A DNA stretch of 62,819 nt from Agromyces agglutinans (GTDB taxonomy: Bacteria > Actinomycetota > Actinomycetes > Actinomycetales > Microbacteriaceae), in contig NZ_WJIF01000011.1 of the NCBI RefSeq assembly GCF_009647605.1, positions 31,251 to 94,069 of the forward strand, written 5' to 3'. The position numbers and the translations under genes are program-made. The notes under the pieces were generated by a model. It was given only the letters and a program-made list of their open reading frames with translations. It was not told where the DNA came from and made no database searches. Numbering within the stretch: the stretch's first letter is position 1; each line of letters begins with the position of its first letter. Positions 10,021-18,144 of this stretch are shown here, in pieces.

Positions 10021-10467
10021 CTACTGGGCGACCTGGGTGAGGGTGTACGACTTCGGCTGCTGAGCCTGGTGCGGGTGCTCCGGGCCGGCGTAGACCTTCA
10101 GCTTCTTCAGCTGCTGGCGACCGAGCGAGTTCTTCGGGAGCATGCCGCGGATCGCCTTCTCGACGGCGCGGACGGGGTTCTTCTCGAGGAGCTCTGCGTA
10201 GCCGACGGCCTTGAGGCCGCCCGGGTAACCCGAGTGGCGGTACGCCTTCTTCTGCTCGAGCTTCTGGCCGGTGAGGGCCACCTTGTCGGCGTTGACGATG
10301 ATCACGAAGTCGCCGGTGTCGACGTGGTTCGCGAAGATCGGCTTGTGCTTGCCGCGCAGCAGGGCTGCGGAGTGGCTCGCGAGGCGGCCGAGGACGATGT
10401 CGGTGGCGTCGATGACGACCCAGTCGCGCTGGATCTCATTCGCCTTCGGGGTGTACGTGCGCGTCAC
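10021..10467 (-). CDS. rplM: 50S ribosomal protein L13
   Basis: A 148-residue uL13, beginning (M)[15 protein letters not shown], with IVLGRLAS and the [12 protein letters not shown] motif. The GTG at 10467 is chosen because it gives the normal family N-terminus; the frame stays open to 10863 only as tetR antisense. First gene of rplM-rpsI-glmM. Confidence 0.97.
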   Translation of the reverse strand: MTRTYTPKANEIQRDWVVIDATDIVLGRLASHSAALLRGKHKPIFANHVDTGDFVIIVNADKVALTGQKLEQKKAYRHSGYPGGLKAVGYAELLEKNPVRAVEKAIRGMLPKNSLGRQQLKKLKVYAGPEHPHQAQQPKSYTLTQVAQ

Positions 10468-10521
10468 AGTAGTGCTGCTTTCTGATCGAGTGAGGGGTTC
10501 GTGAATCCCACTCCGATGGGT

Positions 10522-10545
10522 GTTCGTCCGCGATGCGGAACGAAC
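10522..10545 (-). promoter_or_regulatory. Hairpin in the rplM 5' leader
   Basis: Between the tetR stop and rplM, an inverted repeat (10522-10531 pairing with 10535-10545, one bulged base, GAT loop) would form in the rplM leader. A -10-like TAAGCT (minus strand, 10601-10606) would give a leader of about 125 nt. L13 operons in other bacteria have leader regulation, but no match to a known leader motif can be claimed here. Confidence 0.3.
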
Positions 10546-10603
10546 GTCGCCGGTGGAGGGCTCAACTTCGGGTGCCGCGCAGTGACGGCACCAAAGAGCA
10601 AGC

Positions 10604-11200
10604 TTAGCCGACCTCCGCCCGCCCGTCCAATCCATACAGCACGGTGTCGACGACGGCATCGAGGTCGGCCTCGGTCGGCGCCTCACCCCGGACGAACACG
10701 CGGAACCAGATCGCTCCGGCGAGGAGATCCATGAGCGAGCGCGGGTCGACCGCGGCGGCCACCTCCCCCCGCTCCGACGCGCGGTCGAGCATCGCCCGTT
10801 CCTGCAGCAGGCGATCGGCGAAGAACTCGCGCGCGACGACGGCGAGCTGCGGCCGATCGGCACCGGCGGCGAGCAGCGCCCCGGCGATCGGCGCGGTCGC
10901 CGGGTCGGTCACCAGCTCGGCGATCCGCCGGGCGAGCGCCCGCAGGTCGCCGCGCAGCGAGCCGGTGTCGGGTATGGCGAGCGCGAGTGCGTCGCTCGCG
11001 GTGAGCGCGGCGGCGAGCACGGCATCCTTCGACGGCCACCATCGGTAGATGGTCGTCTTGTTCACGCCCGAACGGCTCGCGATGCCCTCGATCGTGAGTC
11101 CGTCGTATCCCCGTTCGACGAGGAGGCGGAGGGCCGCGTCGTGGATCGCCTGCGCCATCCGCGGGCCGCGGCGGAGCTCGTTCGTCTGCATCGTTCCCAT
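10604..11200 (-). CDS. TetR/AcrR-family transcriptional repressor
   Basis: A 198-residue regulator. The N-terminal helix-turn-helix (residues 15-60; [20 protein letters not shown] then [10 protein letters not shown]) is classic TetR. A C-terminal ligand domain follows, with the TetR_C_11-like [21 protein letters not shown] segment. The ATG at 11200 is used; an ATG at 11191 is possible. Divergent from an alpha/beta hydrolase, with two inverted repeats sharing an 11-bp word between the genes, so it very probably represses itself and the hydrolase. The ligand is unknown. Confidence 0.9.
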   Translation of the reverse strand: MGTMQTNELRRGPRMAQAIHDAALRLLVERGYDGLTIEGIASRSGVNKTTIYRWWPSKDAVLAAALTASDALALAIPDTGSLRGDLRALARRIAELVTDPATAPIAGALLAAGADRPQLAVVAREFFADRLLQERAMLDRASERGEVAAAVDPRSLMDLLAGAIWFRVFVRGEAPTEADLDAVVDTVLYGLDGRAEVG

Positions 11201-11207
11201 CCTAGAA

Positions 11208-11229
11208 CGCGACGTTGCGTTGCGTCGCG
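11208..11229. promoter_or_regulatory. Probable TetR operator 1
   Basis: Inverted repeat CGCGACG (11208-11214) / CGTCGCG (11223-11229), 8 bp before the tetR start codon. The word CGTTGCGTTGC at 11213-11223 recurs exactly at 11259-11269, linking this site to operator 2. Confidence 0.55.
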
Positions 11230-11249
11230 CCTCGCCGGCTTGCTAACGT
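11220..11249 (+). promoter_or_regulatory. Predicted promoter of the alpha/beta hydrolase gene
   Basis: TTGCGT (11220-11225), an 18-bp spacer, then TAACGT (11244-11249). The expected start of transcription falls inside operator 2, so a bound TetR protein would block it. Confidence 0.45.
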
Positions 11250-11269
11250 GCAACGCACCGTTGCGTTGC
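11250..11269. promoter_or_regulatory. Probable TetR operator 2
   Basis: A perfect inverted repeat, GCAACGCA-CCGT-TGCGTTGC (8-bp arms, 4-bp spacer), of the size and position expected for a TetR dimer site between two divergent genes. Confidence 0.65.
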
Positions 11270-11307
11270 TGTCATGGCGACGCACTCACCCTTCTCCGGA
11301 GGTACCC

Positions 11308-12009
11308 ATGTCGCGACTGCCGATCGTCTTCATCCACGGGATTCGGCTGAATGCCGCGTGCTGGGTCGAGGTGCTCCCCCAGGTTCCGCGGGAGTACATG
11401 GCGGCGGCAGTCGATCTCCCCGGCCACGGCTCACGTCGCGGCGAGCGGTTCTCGTTCGAGGCGGCCCGGGCCGTCGTGCGGGATGCGATCGATCGTGCCG
11501 GCGGTCGCGCCATCCTCGTCGGCCACTCGCTCGGCGGCTACGCGGCGATGGCCTTCAGCTCGCGGGAGCCGGATCGGGTCGCGGGACTCGTGGTGGCCGG
11601 TGCCACGTGCGCACCCACCAGCGGCGCGACCCAGCCATTCCTCGCCGCGCACCGGCTGCTCTCGACCTTCGCCGACGGTGGCGAACGGGTCAGCGCCCGC
11701 ATCCTTCGGGCGGTCCTGCCTCGGAGGACAGCCGATGCGGTCGCTCGGGCCGGCATCGCGTCGGAGGTGATCCCGGACGCGGTCGCTGCACTCCGTTCGT
11801 CCCGCCCGCTCGACGACCTCGCCGCGTATCCGGGGCCGGTTCGGTTCGTGAACGGACGGCATGACCATCTCCGCGTCGAGGAACGCCGGTTCTCGGCGGC
11901 CGCCGAGGACGCGGCGCTCGTCGTGCTCAGGGGCGGACACTACCTGCCGATGACCCGGCCGAACGCCTTCGCCCGTGAGGTCCTCGACTTCGCGTCCGCG
12001 ATCAGCTGA
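11308..12009 (+). CDS. Alpha/beta-fold hydrolase
   Basis: A 233-residue protein starting at the ATG with a strong GGAGG 5 bp upstream (11298-11302). It has the oxyanion region FIHGI near residue 10, the nucleophile elbow GHSLGG with Ser74, the acid residue in NGRHDHL, and the catalytic histidine in GGHYLPM near the C-terminus. All three triad residues are present, so it is probably an active esterase, lactonase or similar enzyme. Substrate unknown. It is divergent from, and probably repressed by, the TetR gene. Confidence 0.9.
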   Translation: MSRLPIVFIHGIRLNAACWVEVLPQVPREYMAAAVDLPGHGSRRGERFSFEAARAVVRDAIDRAGGRAILVGHSLGGYAAMAFSSREPDRVAGLVVAGATCAPTSGATQPFLAAHRLLSTFADGGERVSARILRAVLPRRTADAVARAGIASEVIPDAVAALRSSRPLDDLAAYPGPVRFVNGRHDHLRVEERRFSAAAEDAALVVLRGGHYLPMTRPNAFAREVLDFASAIS

Positions 12010-12025
12010 CCGAACCGGATGGCGG

Positions 12026-13003
12026 TCAGGTGGTCCAGGCAGAGGGGTCGTCGACGGGCGCCGCGAGCAGTTCGCGGCGCGCCCGAGTCTGCTCGGCGCG
12101 CGCGGCGAGTTCGCCGTCGGGCGGGTATCCGACCTCGGTCAAGACGAGTCCCTTCGCCGGCATCACCTTGAACGCGCTCGTGCGCTCGGCGGCTTCGAGC
12201 AGCGCGAACGGGTCGCCCGCGTCGAGCCGGCCCTCGCCGACCGCGACGCACGCGCCGACCAGGGCGCGCACCATCGAGTGGCAGAACGCGTCGGCCTGGA
12301 TGGAGGCCTCGAGCACGCCGTCGGACCGTCGCGTCCATCGATAGGACTGCAGCGTGCGGATCGTCGTCGCCTCCACCCGCGGTTTGCAGTACGCCGCGAA
12401 GTCGTGCAGCCCCGTCAGCGACCCGGCCGCCGCATCCATCGCGGCGACATCGAGTTCGCGCGGAAACCACACGGTACGGTGTCGGGCCAGCGGGTCGCGC
12501 AGCGCCCCGGCATCGGCGATGCGGTACTCGTAGCGCCGCCACACGGCCGAGAACCGGGCGTCGAACCCGCGCGGCGCGATGGTCGCGCGGGTGACGACCA
12601 CATCATTCTCCGAAGCGCCGAGGATGCCGGTGAGCCGGCGGAGGAGCGCCGCGGCCGGTTCGGCGTCGAGCCCACGAAGGGCGTCGCCCCGCCGCGGGCG
12701 GGTGACGCCGTCGAGTGCGGATGCCGGCAGGTCGACATGCGCGACCTGTCCGAGGGCGTGCACGCCCGCATCGGTGCGCCCGGCGACCGTCAGGCGGGGC
12801 GCGACGCCCTCGCGGCGGAAGAGCGTGCCGAGGGCCTCCTCGAGCACGCCCTGCACGGTGCGCAGCCCGGGCTGGGTGCTCCAGCCGCGGAAGTCGGTGC
12901 CGTCGTACGCGATGCCGAGCCGAATCCGCACGACCTCGGCCGCGGGCAGCACGCGCACGGCGTCCGATGCCGGGCCCGAGGCATCCCCCTTCATCTCACT
13001 CAT
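12026..13003 (-). CDS. truA: tRNA pseudouridine(38-40) synthase TruA
   Basis: A 325-residue TruA. The catalytic aspartate is D78 in GRTDAGVHA, preceded by YDGTDFRGW and followed by RRYEYRI and the C-terminal FCHSMVR motif. The start at 13003 has AAGGTGG upstream; the open frame to 13138 is longer but lacks conserved sequence. Follows rplQ, as in most Actinobacteria, but with a terminator-like hairpin between them. Convergent with the hydrolase gene, 16 bp apart. Confidence 0.96.
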   Translation of the reverse strand: MSEMKGDASGPASDAVRVLPAAEVVRIRLGIAYDGTDFRGWSTQPGLRTVQGVLEEALGTLFRREGVAPRLTVAGRTDAGVHALGQVAHVDLPASALDGVTRPRRGDALRGLDAEPAAALLRRLTGILGASENDVVVTRATIAPRGFDARFSAVWRRYEYRIADAGALRDPLARHRTVWFPRELDVAAMDAAAGSLTGLHDFAAYCKPRVEATTIRTLQSYRWTRRSDGVLEASIQADAFCHSMVRALVGACVAVGEGRLDAGDPFALLEAAERTSAFKVMPAKGLVLTEVGYPPDGELAARAEQTRARRELLAAPVDDPSAWTT

Positions 13004-13144
13004 CCGACCACCTTCGCACACTCCGCTCCGCGCCGGTTCGCGGGTGTCGCGCCACGAGAAGTGGCGCGCTGCCGCTCGAACCGGCGCGCCGGAGGCGCGG
13101 CGCGGCGGCGCCCGTCGCCGCTCGGCGCGATGCGCCACGAACGG

Positions 13145-13184
13145 CGAAGGCCCCGATCGCGCGATGCGCGGTCGGGGCCCTTCG
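13145..13184 (-). terminator. Terminator-like hairpin after rplQ
   Basis: 13145-13161 pairs with 13167-13184 (GGCCCCGA/TCGGGGCC core, one bulge). It begins 15 bp past the rplQ stop. There is no U-tract, as is common in high-GC Actinobacteria. It should end or attenuate the rpsM-rpsK-rpoA-rplQ transcript before truA. Confidence 0.6.
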
Positions 13185-13198
13185 AGCGTTCGGAGAGG

Positions 13199-13744
13199 TT
13201 ACTTGGCCTCCGCCTCGGCGGACTCCTCGGATGCCTCGGCGCCGGCGGCCTCATCGACCGCGGCCTCGGACTCGGTGACGACCTCGGCCTCGGCCTCGGG
13301 GGCATCCTCGACGACCTCGGCCGGCGCCTCGTCGGCGACCGGGGCGGTCTCGGCGGCGGGCTTGGCCGCGCGCTCCTTCTTGACCACGGGCTCGAGCACG
13401 AGCTCGATGACCGCCATGGGCGCGTTGTCGCCCTTGCGGTTGCCGATCTTCGTGATGCGGGTGTAGCCGCCCTCACGGTCGGCGACCTGCGGCGCGATCA
13501 CGGCGAAGAGCTCGTGGACGACCGCCTTGTCGCCGATCACGGCGAGCACGCGACGGCGCGCGTGCAGGTCGCCGCGCTTCGCGAAGGTGATGAGGCGCTC
13601 GGCGAGCGGGCGGAGCCGCTTGGCCTTCGTCTCGGTGGTGGTGATGCGCTTGTGCGTGTAGAGCGCGGCAGCGAGGTTCGCGAGCATCAGCCGCTCGTGC
13701 GCGGGTCCGCCTCCGAGGCGGGGGCCCTTGGTGGGCTTCGGCAT
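13199..13744 (-). CDS. rplQ: 50S ribosomal protein L17 with acidic C-terminal tail
   Basis: A 181-residue bL17. The core (residues 1 to about 120, starting [18 protein letters not shown]) is normal. It is followed by a 55-residue Glu/Ala-rich acidic tail. The tail is low-complexity and unlikely to be structured on the ribosome. It lies 43 bp downstream of rpoA, the standard order. Confidence 0.97.
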   Translation of the reverse strand: MPKPTKGPRLGGGPAHERLMLANLAAALYTHKRITTTETKAKRLRPLAERLITFAKRGDLHARRRVLAVIGDKAVVHELFAVIAPQVADREGGYTRITKIGNRKGDNAPMAVIELVLEPVVKKERAAKPAAETAPVADEAPAEVVEDAPEAEAEVVTESEAAVDEAAGAEASEESAEAEAK

Positions 13745-13787
13745 GTTGTGTCTCCAGGTAGTGGGGGTTGGTGCGGGCCTTCAGGGC

Positions 13788-14774
13788 CTAGTTCTCGTCG
13801 TCGAAGCCCGTGTAGAAGTGGGCGCCGTCGAAGCCGGGGACCGAGTCCTTGAGCGACAGGCCCATCTCGGTGAGCTTGTCCTTGACCTCGTCGACCGACT
13901 TCTGGCCGAAGTTGCGGATGTTCATCAGCTGCGACTCCGACAGGGCGACGAGCTCGGACACCGTGTTGATGCCCTCGCGCTTGAGGCAGTTGTAGCTGCG
14001 CACCGAGAGGTCGAGGTCTTCGATCGGGATCGAGAGCTCGCTCGAGAGGACGGCGTCGACCGGCGCCGGGCCGATCTCGATGCCCTCGGCCGCGGTGTTC
14101 AGCTCGCGGGCGAGGCCGAACAGCTCGACGAGGGTGCGACCGGCCGAGGCGATGGCGTCGCGCGGCGAGATCGCCGGCTTCGTCTCGACGTCGACCACGA
14201 GGCGGTCGAAGTCGGTGCGCTCGCCGGCACGGGTGGCCTCGACGCGGTAGGTGACCTTCAGGACCGGCGAGTAGATCGAGTCGACCGGGATCTGGCCGGC
14301 CTCGGAGTACTCGTTGCGGTTCTGGCTGGCCGAGACGTAGCCGCGGCCGCGCTCGATCGTGAGCTCGAGCTCGAACTTCGCCGAGTCGTTGAGCGTCGCG
14401 ATGACCAGCTCGGGGTTGTGCACCTCGACGCCCGCCGGAGCGGAGATGTCGGCGGCGGTGACCTCGCCGGCGCCCTGCTTGCGCAGGTAGGCGGTGATCG
14501 GCTCGTCGTGCTCGCTGGAGACGACCAGGTTCTTGATGTTGAGGATGATCTCCGTGACGTCCTCACGGACGCCCGGGACGGTCGAGAACTCGTGGAGCAC
14601 GCCGTCGATGCGGATGCTCGTCACGGCTGCGCCGGGGATCGAGGAGAGGAGGGTGCGACGGAGCGAGTTGCCCAGGGTGTAACCGAAGCCCGGCTCGAGG
14701 GGTTCGATCACGAACCGCGAACGGAACTCCGAGATGTTCTCTTCGGTGAGCGTCGGGCGCTGTGCGATCAGCAC
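13788..14774 (-). CDS. rpoA: DNA-directed RNA polymerase subunit alpha
   Basis: A 328-residue alpha subunit of usual length. N-terminal dimerisation domain ([20 protein letters not shown] near residues 30-50) and C-terminal helix-hairpin-helix domain ([20 protein letters not shown], residues about 245-265) that contacts UP elements and activators. GTG start at 14774. Followed by rplQ. rpsD, usually just upstream of rpoA, is not here. Confidence 0.98.
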   Translation of the reverse strand: MLIAQRPTLTEENISEFRSRFVIEPLEPGFGYTLGNSLRRTLLSSIPGAAVTSIRIDGVLHEFSTVPGVREDVTEIILNIKNLVVSSEHDEPITAYLRKQGAGEVTAADISAPAGVEVHNPELVIATLNDSAKFELELTIERGRGYVSASQNRNEYSEAGQIPVDSIYSPVLKVTYRVEATRAGERTDFDRLVVDVETKPAISPRDAIASAGRTLVELFGLARELNTAAEGIEIGPAPVDAVLSSELSIPIEDLDLSVRSYNCLKREGINTVSELVALSESQLMNIRNFGQKSVDEVKDKLTEMGLSLKDSVPGFDGAHFYTGFDDEN

Positions 14775-14851
14775 GGTGTGATTCCTTTCGGCAGGGCGTC
14801 CGCTATATGACGCCTCGCGAGTCAGAGGATCTTGAGTTGGAGAGAACGCTC

Positions 14852-14869
14852 GCCGGCCGCCTGGCCGGC
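14852..14869 (-). promoter_or_regulatory. GC-rich hairpin in the rpsK-rpoA intergenic region
   Basis: GCCGGCC (14852-14858) and GGCCGGC (14863-14869) form a 7-bp perfect stem in the 133-bp gap where many bacteria carry rpsD. It may be an attenuator or RNA-processing site. Confidence 0.3.
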
Positions 14870-14907
14870 ACCCTCACGGGCGCCGGCAGGCGACTGGCGT
14901 CGGAGAA

Positions 14908-15306
14908 CTAGACGCGGCGGCGCTTCGGCGGGCGAACGCCGTTGTGCGCCTGCGGCGTCACGTCGGTGATGCTGCCCACCTCGAGGCCCGCGGCCTGGAG
15001 CGAACGGATCGCGGTCTCGCGGCCCGAGCCCGGGCCCTTGACGAAGACGTCGACCTTCTTCATGCCGTGCTCCTGCGCCTGACGCGCCGCCGACTCGGCC
15101 GCGAGCTGCGCGGCGAACGGGGTCGACTTGCGCGAGCCCTTGAAGCCGACGCCGCCGGACGAGGCCCAGCTGATCACGGCACCGGTCGTGTCGGTGATCG
15201 ACACGATGGTGTTGTTGAACGTCGACTTGATGTGGGCCTGGCCCACGGCGATGTTCTTCTTTTCCTTCTTGCGCGGCTTGCGAGTAGCCGCCTTGGGTGC
15301 TGCCAT
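14908..15306 (-). CDS. rpsK: 30S ribosomal protein S11
   Basis: A 132-residue uS11 with a basic N-terminal tail (KPRKKEKKN). The core motifs are [15 protein letters not shown] and [13 protein letters not shown], and it ends [14 protein letters not shown] start at 15306, 33 bp after rpsM. Confidence 0.98.
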   Translation of the reverse strand: MAAPKAATRKPRKKEKKNIAVGQAHIKSTFNNTIVSITDTTGAVISWASSGGVGFKGSRKSTPFAAQLAAESAARQAQEHGMKKVDVFVKGPGSGRETAIRSLQAAGLEVGSITDVTPQAHNGVRPPKRRRV

Positions 15307-15339
15307 TGTTGAAATCTCCTGAGACTGGCGAACGAGCGG

Positions 15340-15720
15340 TTACTTGCGGCCGGGCTTCTTCTTGCCCGCGACGGTGCGCTTCGGGCCCTTGCGGGTACGA
15401 GCGTTCGTCTTGGTGCGCTGGCCGCGCACGGGCAGGCCCTTGCGGTGGCGGATGCCCTCGTACGAGCCGATCTCGACCTTGCGGCGGATGTCGGCGGCCA
15501 CCTCGCGGCGGAGGTCGCCCTCGACCTTGTAGCTGCCCTCGATGTAGTCGCGGAGGGCGACGAGCTGGTCGTCGGTGAGGTCCTTGACGCGGATGTTCCC
15601 GTCGATGCCGGTCTCCGCGAGCGTCTGCAGCGCACGAGTGCGGCCGACGCCGTAGATGTAGGTCAGTGCGATCTCCACGCGCTTCTCGCGCGGGATGTCG
15701 ACTCCTGCCAGACGTGCCAT
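15340..15720 (-). CDS. rpsM: 30S ribosomal protein S13
   Basis: A 126-residue uS13. It starts [21 protein letters not shown], with YIYGVGRT and the C-terminal [15 protein letters not shown] tail that contacts tRNA. Upstream lies a 243-bp structured gap separating it from rpmJ. Confidence 0.98.
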   Translation of the reverse strand: MARLAGVDIPREKRVEIALTYIYGVGRTRALQTLAETGIDGNIRVKDLTDDQLVALRDYIEGSYKVEGDLRREVAADIRRKVEIGSYEGIRHRKGLPVRGQRTKTNARTRKGPKRTVAGKKKPGRK

Positions 15721-15754
15721 GTTGGCTTCTCCTGTGAGTGAGTGGAGGTGTGGA

Positions 15755-15826
15755 GCAACGCCGGTGCCCAGGCCTCCTCCCGAGGTGTCCCCCTGGCATC
15801 CGTGGATGCGAGGGTTCTGGCGTTGC
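15755..15826 (-). promoter_or_regulatory. Long-range inverted repeat in the rpsM leader
   Basis: GCAACGCC (15755-15762) pairs with GGCGTTGC (15819-15826) around a 56-nt interior that itself contains complementary stretches. It lies 35 bp before the rpsM start on the transcript. A candidate autoregulatory or processing structure for rpsM-rpsK-rpoA-rplQ; not matched to a known family. Confidence 0.35.
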
Positions 15827-15896
15827 CGATCTCGTGTTCAGTTGTGCGAGCGGATGGCTCGTGGTGAAGCCTGCTCGTCGTCGAGGGTCTTGATGC

Positions 15897-15957
15897 GGCG
15901 CCGCGGCGCCTTACTCGACCTCGAGCCTTCGGTTGAGGCCGCTTCGCGGCGTCAACC
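15897..15957 (-). promoter_or_regulatory. Palindrome and strong hairpin just downstream of rpmJ
   Basis: 15931-15942 pairs with 15946-15957 (12 bp, one mismatch, TTC loop), 7 nt after the rpmJ stop. Next to it, 15897-15910 is a perfect 14-bp palindrome, GGCGCCGCGGCGCC. Together they look like a terminator or attenuator between rpmJ and rpsM. Confidence 0.45.
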
Positions 15958-15963
15958 TGCCGC

Positions 15964-16080
15964 TCAACCCTGGCGCTGCTTGTGGCGCGGGTTCGACTTG
16001 CAGATGACCATGACGCGGCCGTGGCGGCGGATCACCTTGCAGTGATCGCAGATGGGCTTGACGCTGGGGTTGACCTTCAC
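15964..16080 (-). CDS. rpmJ: 50S ribosomal protein L36 (zinc-binding form)
   Basis: A 38-residue bL36. It reads (M)[13 protein letters not shown] at the N-terminus and ends NPRHKQRQG. The zinc ligands C11, C14, C27 and H33 are all present, so this is the C+ form. GTG start at 16080, 70 bp downstream of infA, the standard infA-rpmJ order. Confidence 0.95.
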   Translation of the reverse strand: MKVNPSVKPICDHCKVIRRHGRVMVICKSNPRHKQRQG

Positions 16081-16150
16081 AGTCGTGGTTCCTTCGTTCG
16101 CTGTCCTCGTACCCGCGGGATGCCGCGGGCCGTTACTTTCCGGTCAGCCG

Positions 16151-16372
16151 TTACTTGTAGCGATAGACGATGCGACCGCGGGTGAGGTCGTAGGGGCTCA
16201 GCTCCACGATCACGCGGTCCTCGGGGAGGATGCGGATGTAGTGCTGGCGCATCTTGCCCGAGATGTGGGCGAGGACCTTGTGTCCGTTCGTCAGCTCGAC
16301 CCGGAACATGGCGTTCGGGAGCGCTTCGATGACCGAACCTTCGATCTCGATGACACCGTCTTTCTTGGCCAT
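16151..16372 (-). CDS. infA: Translation initiation factor IF-1
   Basis: A 73-residue S1/OB-fold factor of normal length, starting [12 protein letters not shown] and ending GRIVYRYK, with the conserved HISGKMR and RILPEDRV segments. It binds the 30S A site during initiation. Here it begins the infA-rpmJ-rpsM-rpsK-rpoA-rplQ run. Its usual neighbour map is about 8 kb away because the PTS island lies between them. Confidence 0.98.
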   Translation of the reverse strand: MAKKDGVIEIEGSVIEALPNAMFRVELTNGHKVLAHISGKMRQHYIRILPEDRVIVELSPYDLTRGRIVYRYK

Positions 16373-16482
16373 AGCCTCACTATCGCTTAGGGTGCGGGAT
16401 GATCAGTCGTGCGATGATGCTGCGCGCGCCTCGGGACACCCGTCGGGCATGCCGAACCGAGCGTGCAGAGCACCAAGGGTCT

Positions 16483-16488
16483 ACTATA
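16483..16488 (-). promoter_or_regulatory. Probable -10 element (TATAGT) of the infA operon
   Basis: TATAGT on the minus strand, about 110 bp before infA, in the gap next to mtlD. The sequence 17 bp further upstream (TGGCGA, 16506-16511) is only a weak -35. It gives infA its own start, separate from the PTS genes. Confidence 0.5.
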
Positions 16489-16550
16489 GGCGATTCCGTC
16501 GCCGATCGCCAGTCGGCCCCCCTGTGCGCGCACGCGGCGGCACCGGCCCG

Positions 16551-17702
16551 TCAGGTCAGGTCGCGAACTGCGTCGACGACCGCGACGAGGCGGTCGAAGA
16601 GCGGATGCCCCGCCTCGATGCCCGTGACCCCCCGCACGATCTCGGGCGTGGCCTCGGTCGCCAGCAGGTGTCGCAGCTCGGCGCTCTCGGGGTCGGCCGG
16701 CACGTCGAAGCGCAGCGCGGCGCCGATCGCCTCGAGGAGCGCGTCGACGGGCTGGCCGCGTTCGGCGAGTCGCGCCGCCGGCTCGATGAACCGCTCGCGG
16801 CGCGAGAGCTTGCGCATCGGCTGCCGTCCCACGCGTTCGACCGTGTCCGGCAGCTCGGGGTTGCGGAAGCGCTCGAGGATGCGCGCCCGGTAGGCCGCCT
16901 GCTCGTCGGCGCCGAAGCCGTGGTCGGCGACGACGAGCGCCGACGTCTCCTCGAGCACGCGCCGCACGACGTCGCCGACGGCGGGATCGGCGAGCGCGTC
17001 GCTGATGCGCTCGTGCCCGGCGAGGAACCCGAGGTACGCGACCGAGGCGTGCCCCGTGTTCACCGTGAACAGCTTGCGCTCGATGTACGGCGCGAGCTCG
17101 TCGACGAAGTGGGCTCCGGGGATCTCCGGCGCATGCGCGCCGAACGGCGGCAGCTCGATCGCCCACTCGAAGAACGTCTCGACGGTGACGTCGAGTCCCG
17201 CCCCCTCGGGTTGCCCCGGCACGATGCGGTCGACGGCCGTGTTCGCGAAGACCGCGCGGCCGCTGAGCTCACGCCACTCGTCGGGAGTCGTGAGCGCGGC
17301 CGCCTCGTCGCGCAGCACGTCCGTCGCGTTGATCGCGTTCTCGCACGCCATGACTCCGAGCGGCGGCAGGCCGGCGGGCCGCAGGCGGAGCGCCTCGAGC
17401 ACGTGCGGCGCGATGAAGCGCAGCACGCGCGGGCCGACCGCGGTGGTCACGAGGTCGGCCGTCGCGAGTTCGTCGACGAGGCCCGCGGCATCCGACCCGC
17501 TGTCGATCGCGCGGAAGCGCGTGACGACGTGATCGCGAGCCCCTGGGCCGACCTCGTGCACCGTGTAGCGGTCGGCGGCCGACAGGCGATCGATGAGCGC
17601 TCGATCGACGTCGGCGAAGACCACCTCGTAGCCCGCTTCGTGCAGCAGCAGCCCGACGAACCCGCGACCGATGTTGCCGGCGCCGAAGTGCACGGCCTTC
17701 AT
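16551..17702 (-). CDS. mtlD: Mannitol-1-phosphate 5-dehydrogenase
   Basis: A 383-residue NAD-dependent polyol dehydrogenase converting mannitol-1-phosphate to fructose-6-phosphate. The N-terminal Rossmann motif is [21 protein letters not shown] and the catalytic-domain motif [12 protein letters not shown] are conserved. Its ATG shares a base with the mtlF stop (TGATG), so the PTS and dehydrogenase genes are translationally linked. Confidence 0.97.
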   Translation of the reverse strand: MKAVHFGAGNIGRGFVGLLLHEAGYEVVFADVDRALIDRLSAADRYTVHEVGPGARDHVVTRFRAIDSGSDAAGLVDELATADLVTTAVGPRVLRFIAPHVLEALRLRPAGLPPLGVMACENAINATDVLRDEAAALTTPDEWRELSGRAVFANTAVDRIVPGQPEGAGLDVTVETFFEWAIELPPFGAHAPEIPGAHFVDELAPYIERKLFTVNTGHASVAYLGFLAGHERISDALADPAVGDVVRRVLEETSALVVADHGFGADEQAAYRARILERFRNPELPDTVERVGRQPMRKLSRRERFIEPAARLAERGQPVDALLEAIGAALRFDVPADPESAELRHLLATEATPEIVRGVTGIEAGHPLFDRLVAVVDAVRDLT

Positions 17703-18142
17703 CAGCCGTTGACCTCCGCGAGCAGCTCGGCGATCGCCTCGGCCGACGGCGCATCGAGGAGGCGCTGCACCTCGTCCTCGTCGGAGAAGACGATCGCGAT
17801 CCTCGAGAGGATCTCCAAGTGCTCGTCGCCGATGCCGGCGATGCCGACGACGAAGTGCGCCCGGTCGCCGCCGCCCCAGTCGACGGGCTCGTCGTACCGC
17901 ACGAACGAGAGCGCCGACCGCTCGATCGCGTCCTTCGCCTCGTTGGTCCCGTGCGGGATCGCGAGCCCGTTGCCCATGAACGTGGAGACCGACTGCTCGC
18001 GTTCGAGCATGGCGTCCACGTACTCGGGGCGCACGGCTCCGGCGGCGACGAGGATGCCCCCCGCTTCGCGGATCGCGTCATCGCGCGACGCCGCGCTCGG
18101 CCTCGTGCGCACGTCGCCCGGGGCGAGGATCTGGTCGGTCAT
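17702..18142 (-). CDS. mtlF: PTS mannitol transporter subunit IIA
   Basis: A 146-residue PTS EIIA type-2 domain. The phosphorylated histidine is H64 in GLAIPHGT. It accepts phosphate from HPr and passes it to the IIB domain of the mannitol EIICB encoded just upstream. ATG at 18142, 2 bp after the mtlA stop; the open frame extends further only as overlap with mtlA. Confidence 0.95.
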   Translation of the reverse strand: MTDQILAPGDVRTRPSAASRDDAIREAGGILVAAGAVRPEYVDAMLEREQSVSTFMGNGLAIPHGTNEAKDAIERSALSFVRYDEPVDWGGGDRAHFVVGIAGIGDEHLEILSRIAIVFSDEDEVQRLLDAPSAEAIAELLAEVNG

Positions 18143-18144
18143 GG

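Noticed and set aside
15721..15963. A hidden ribosomal-protein gene between rpmJ and rpsM
   Set aside because: All six frames were scanned for a short basic protein; none has a ribosome site and family motif. The region is hairpins.
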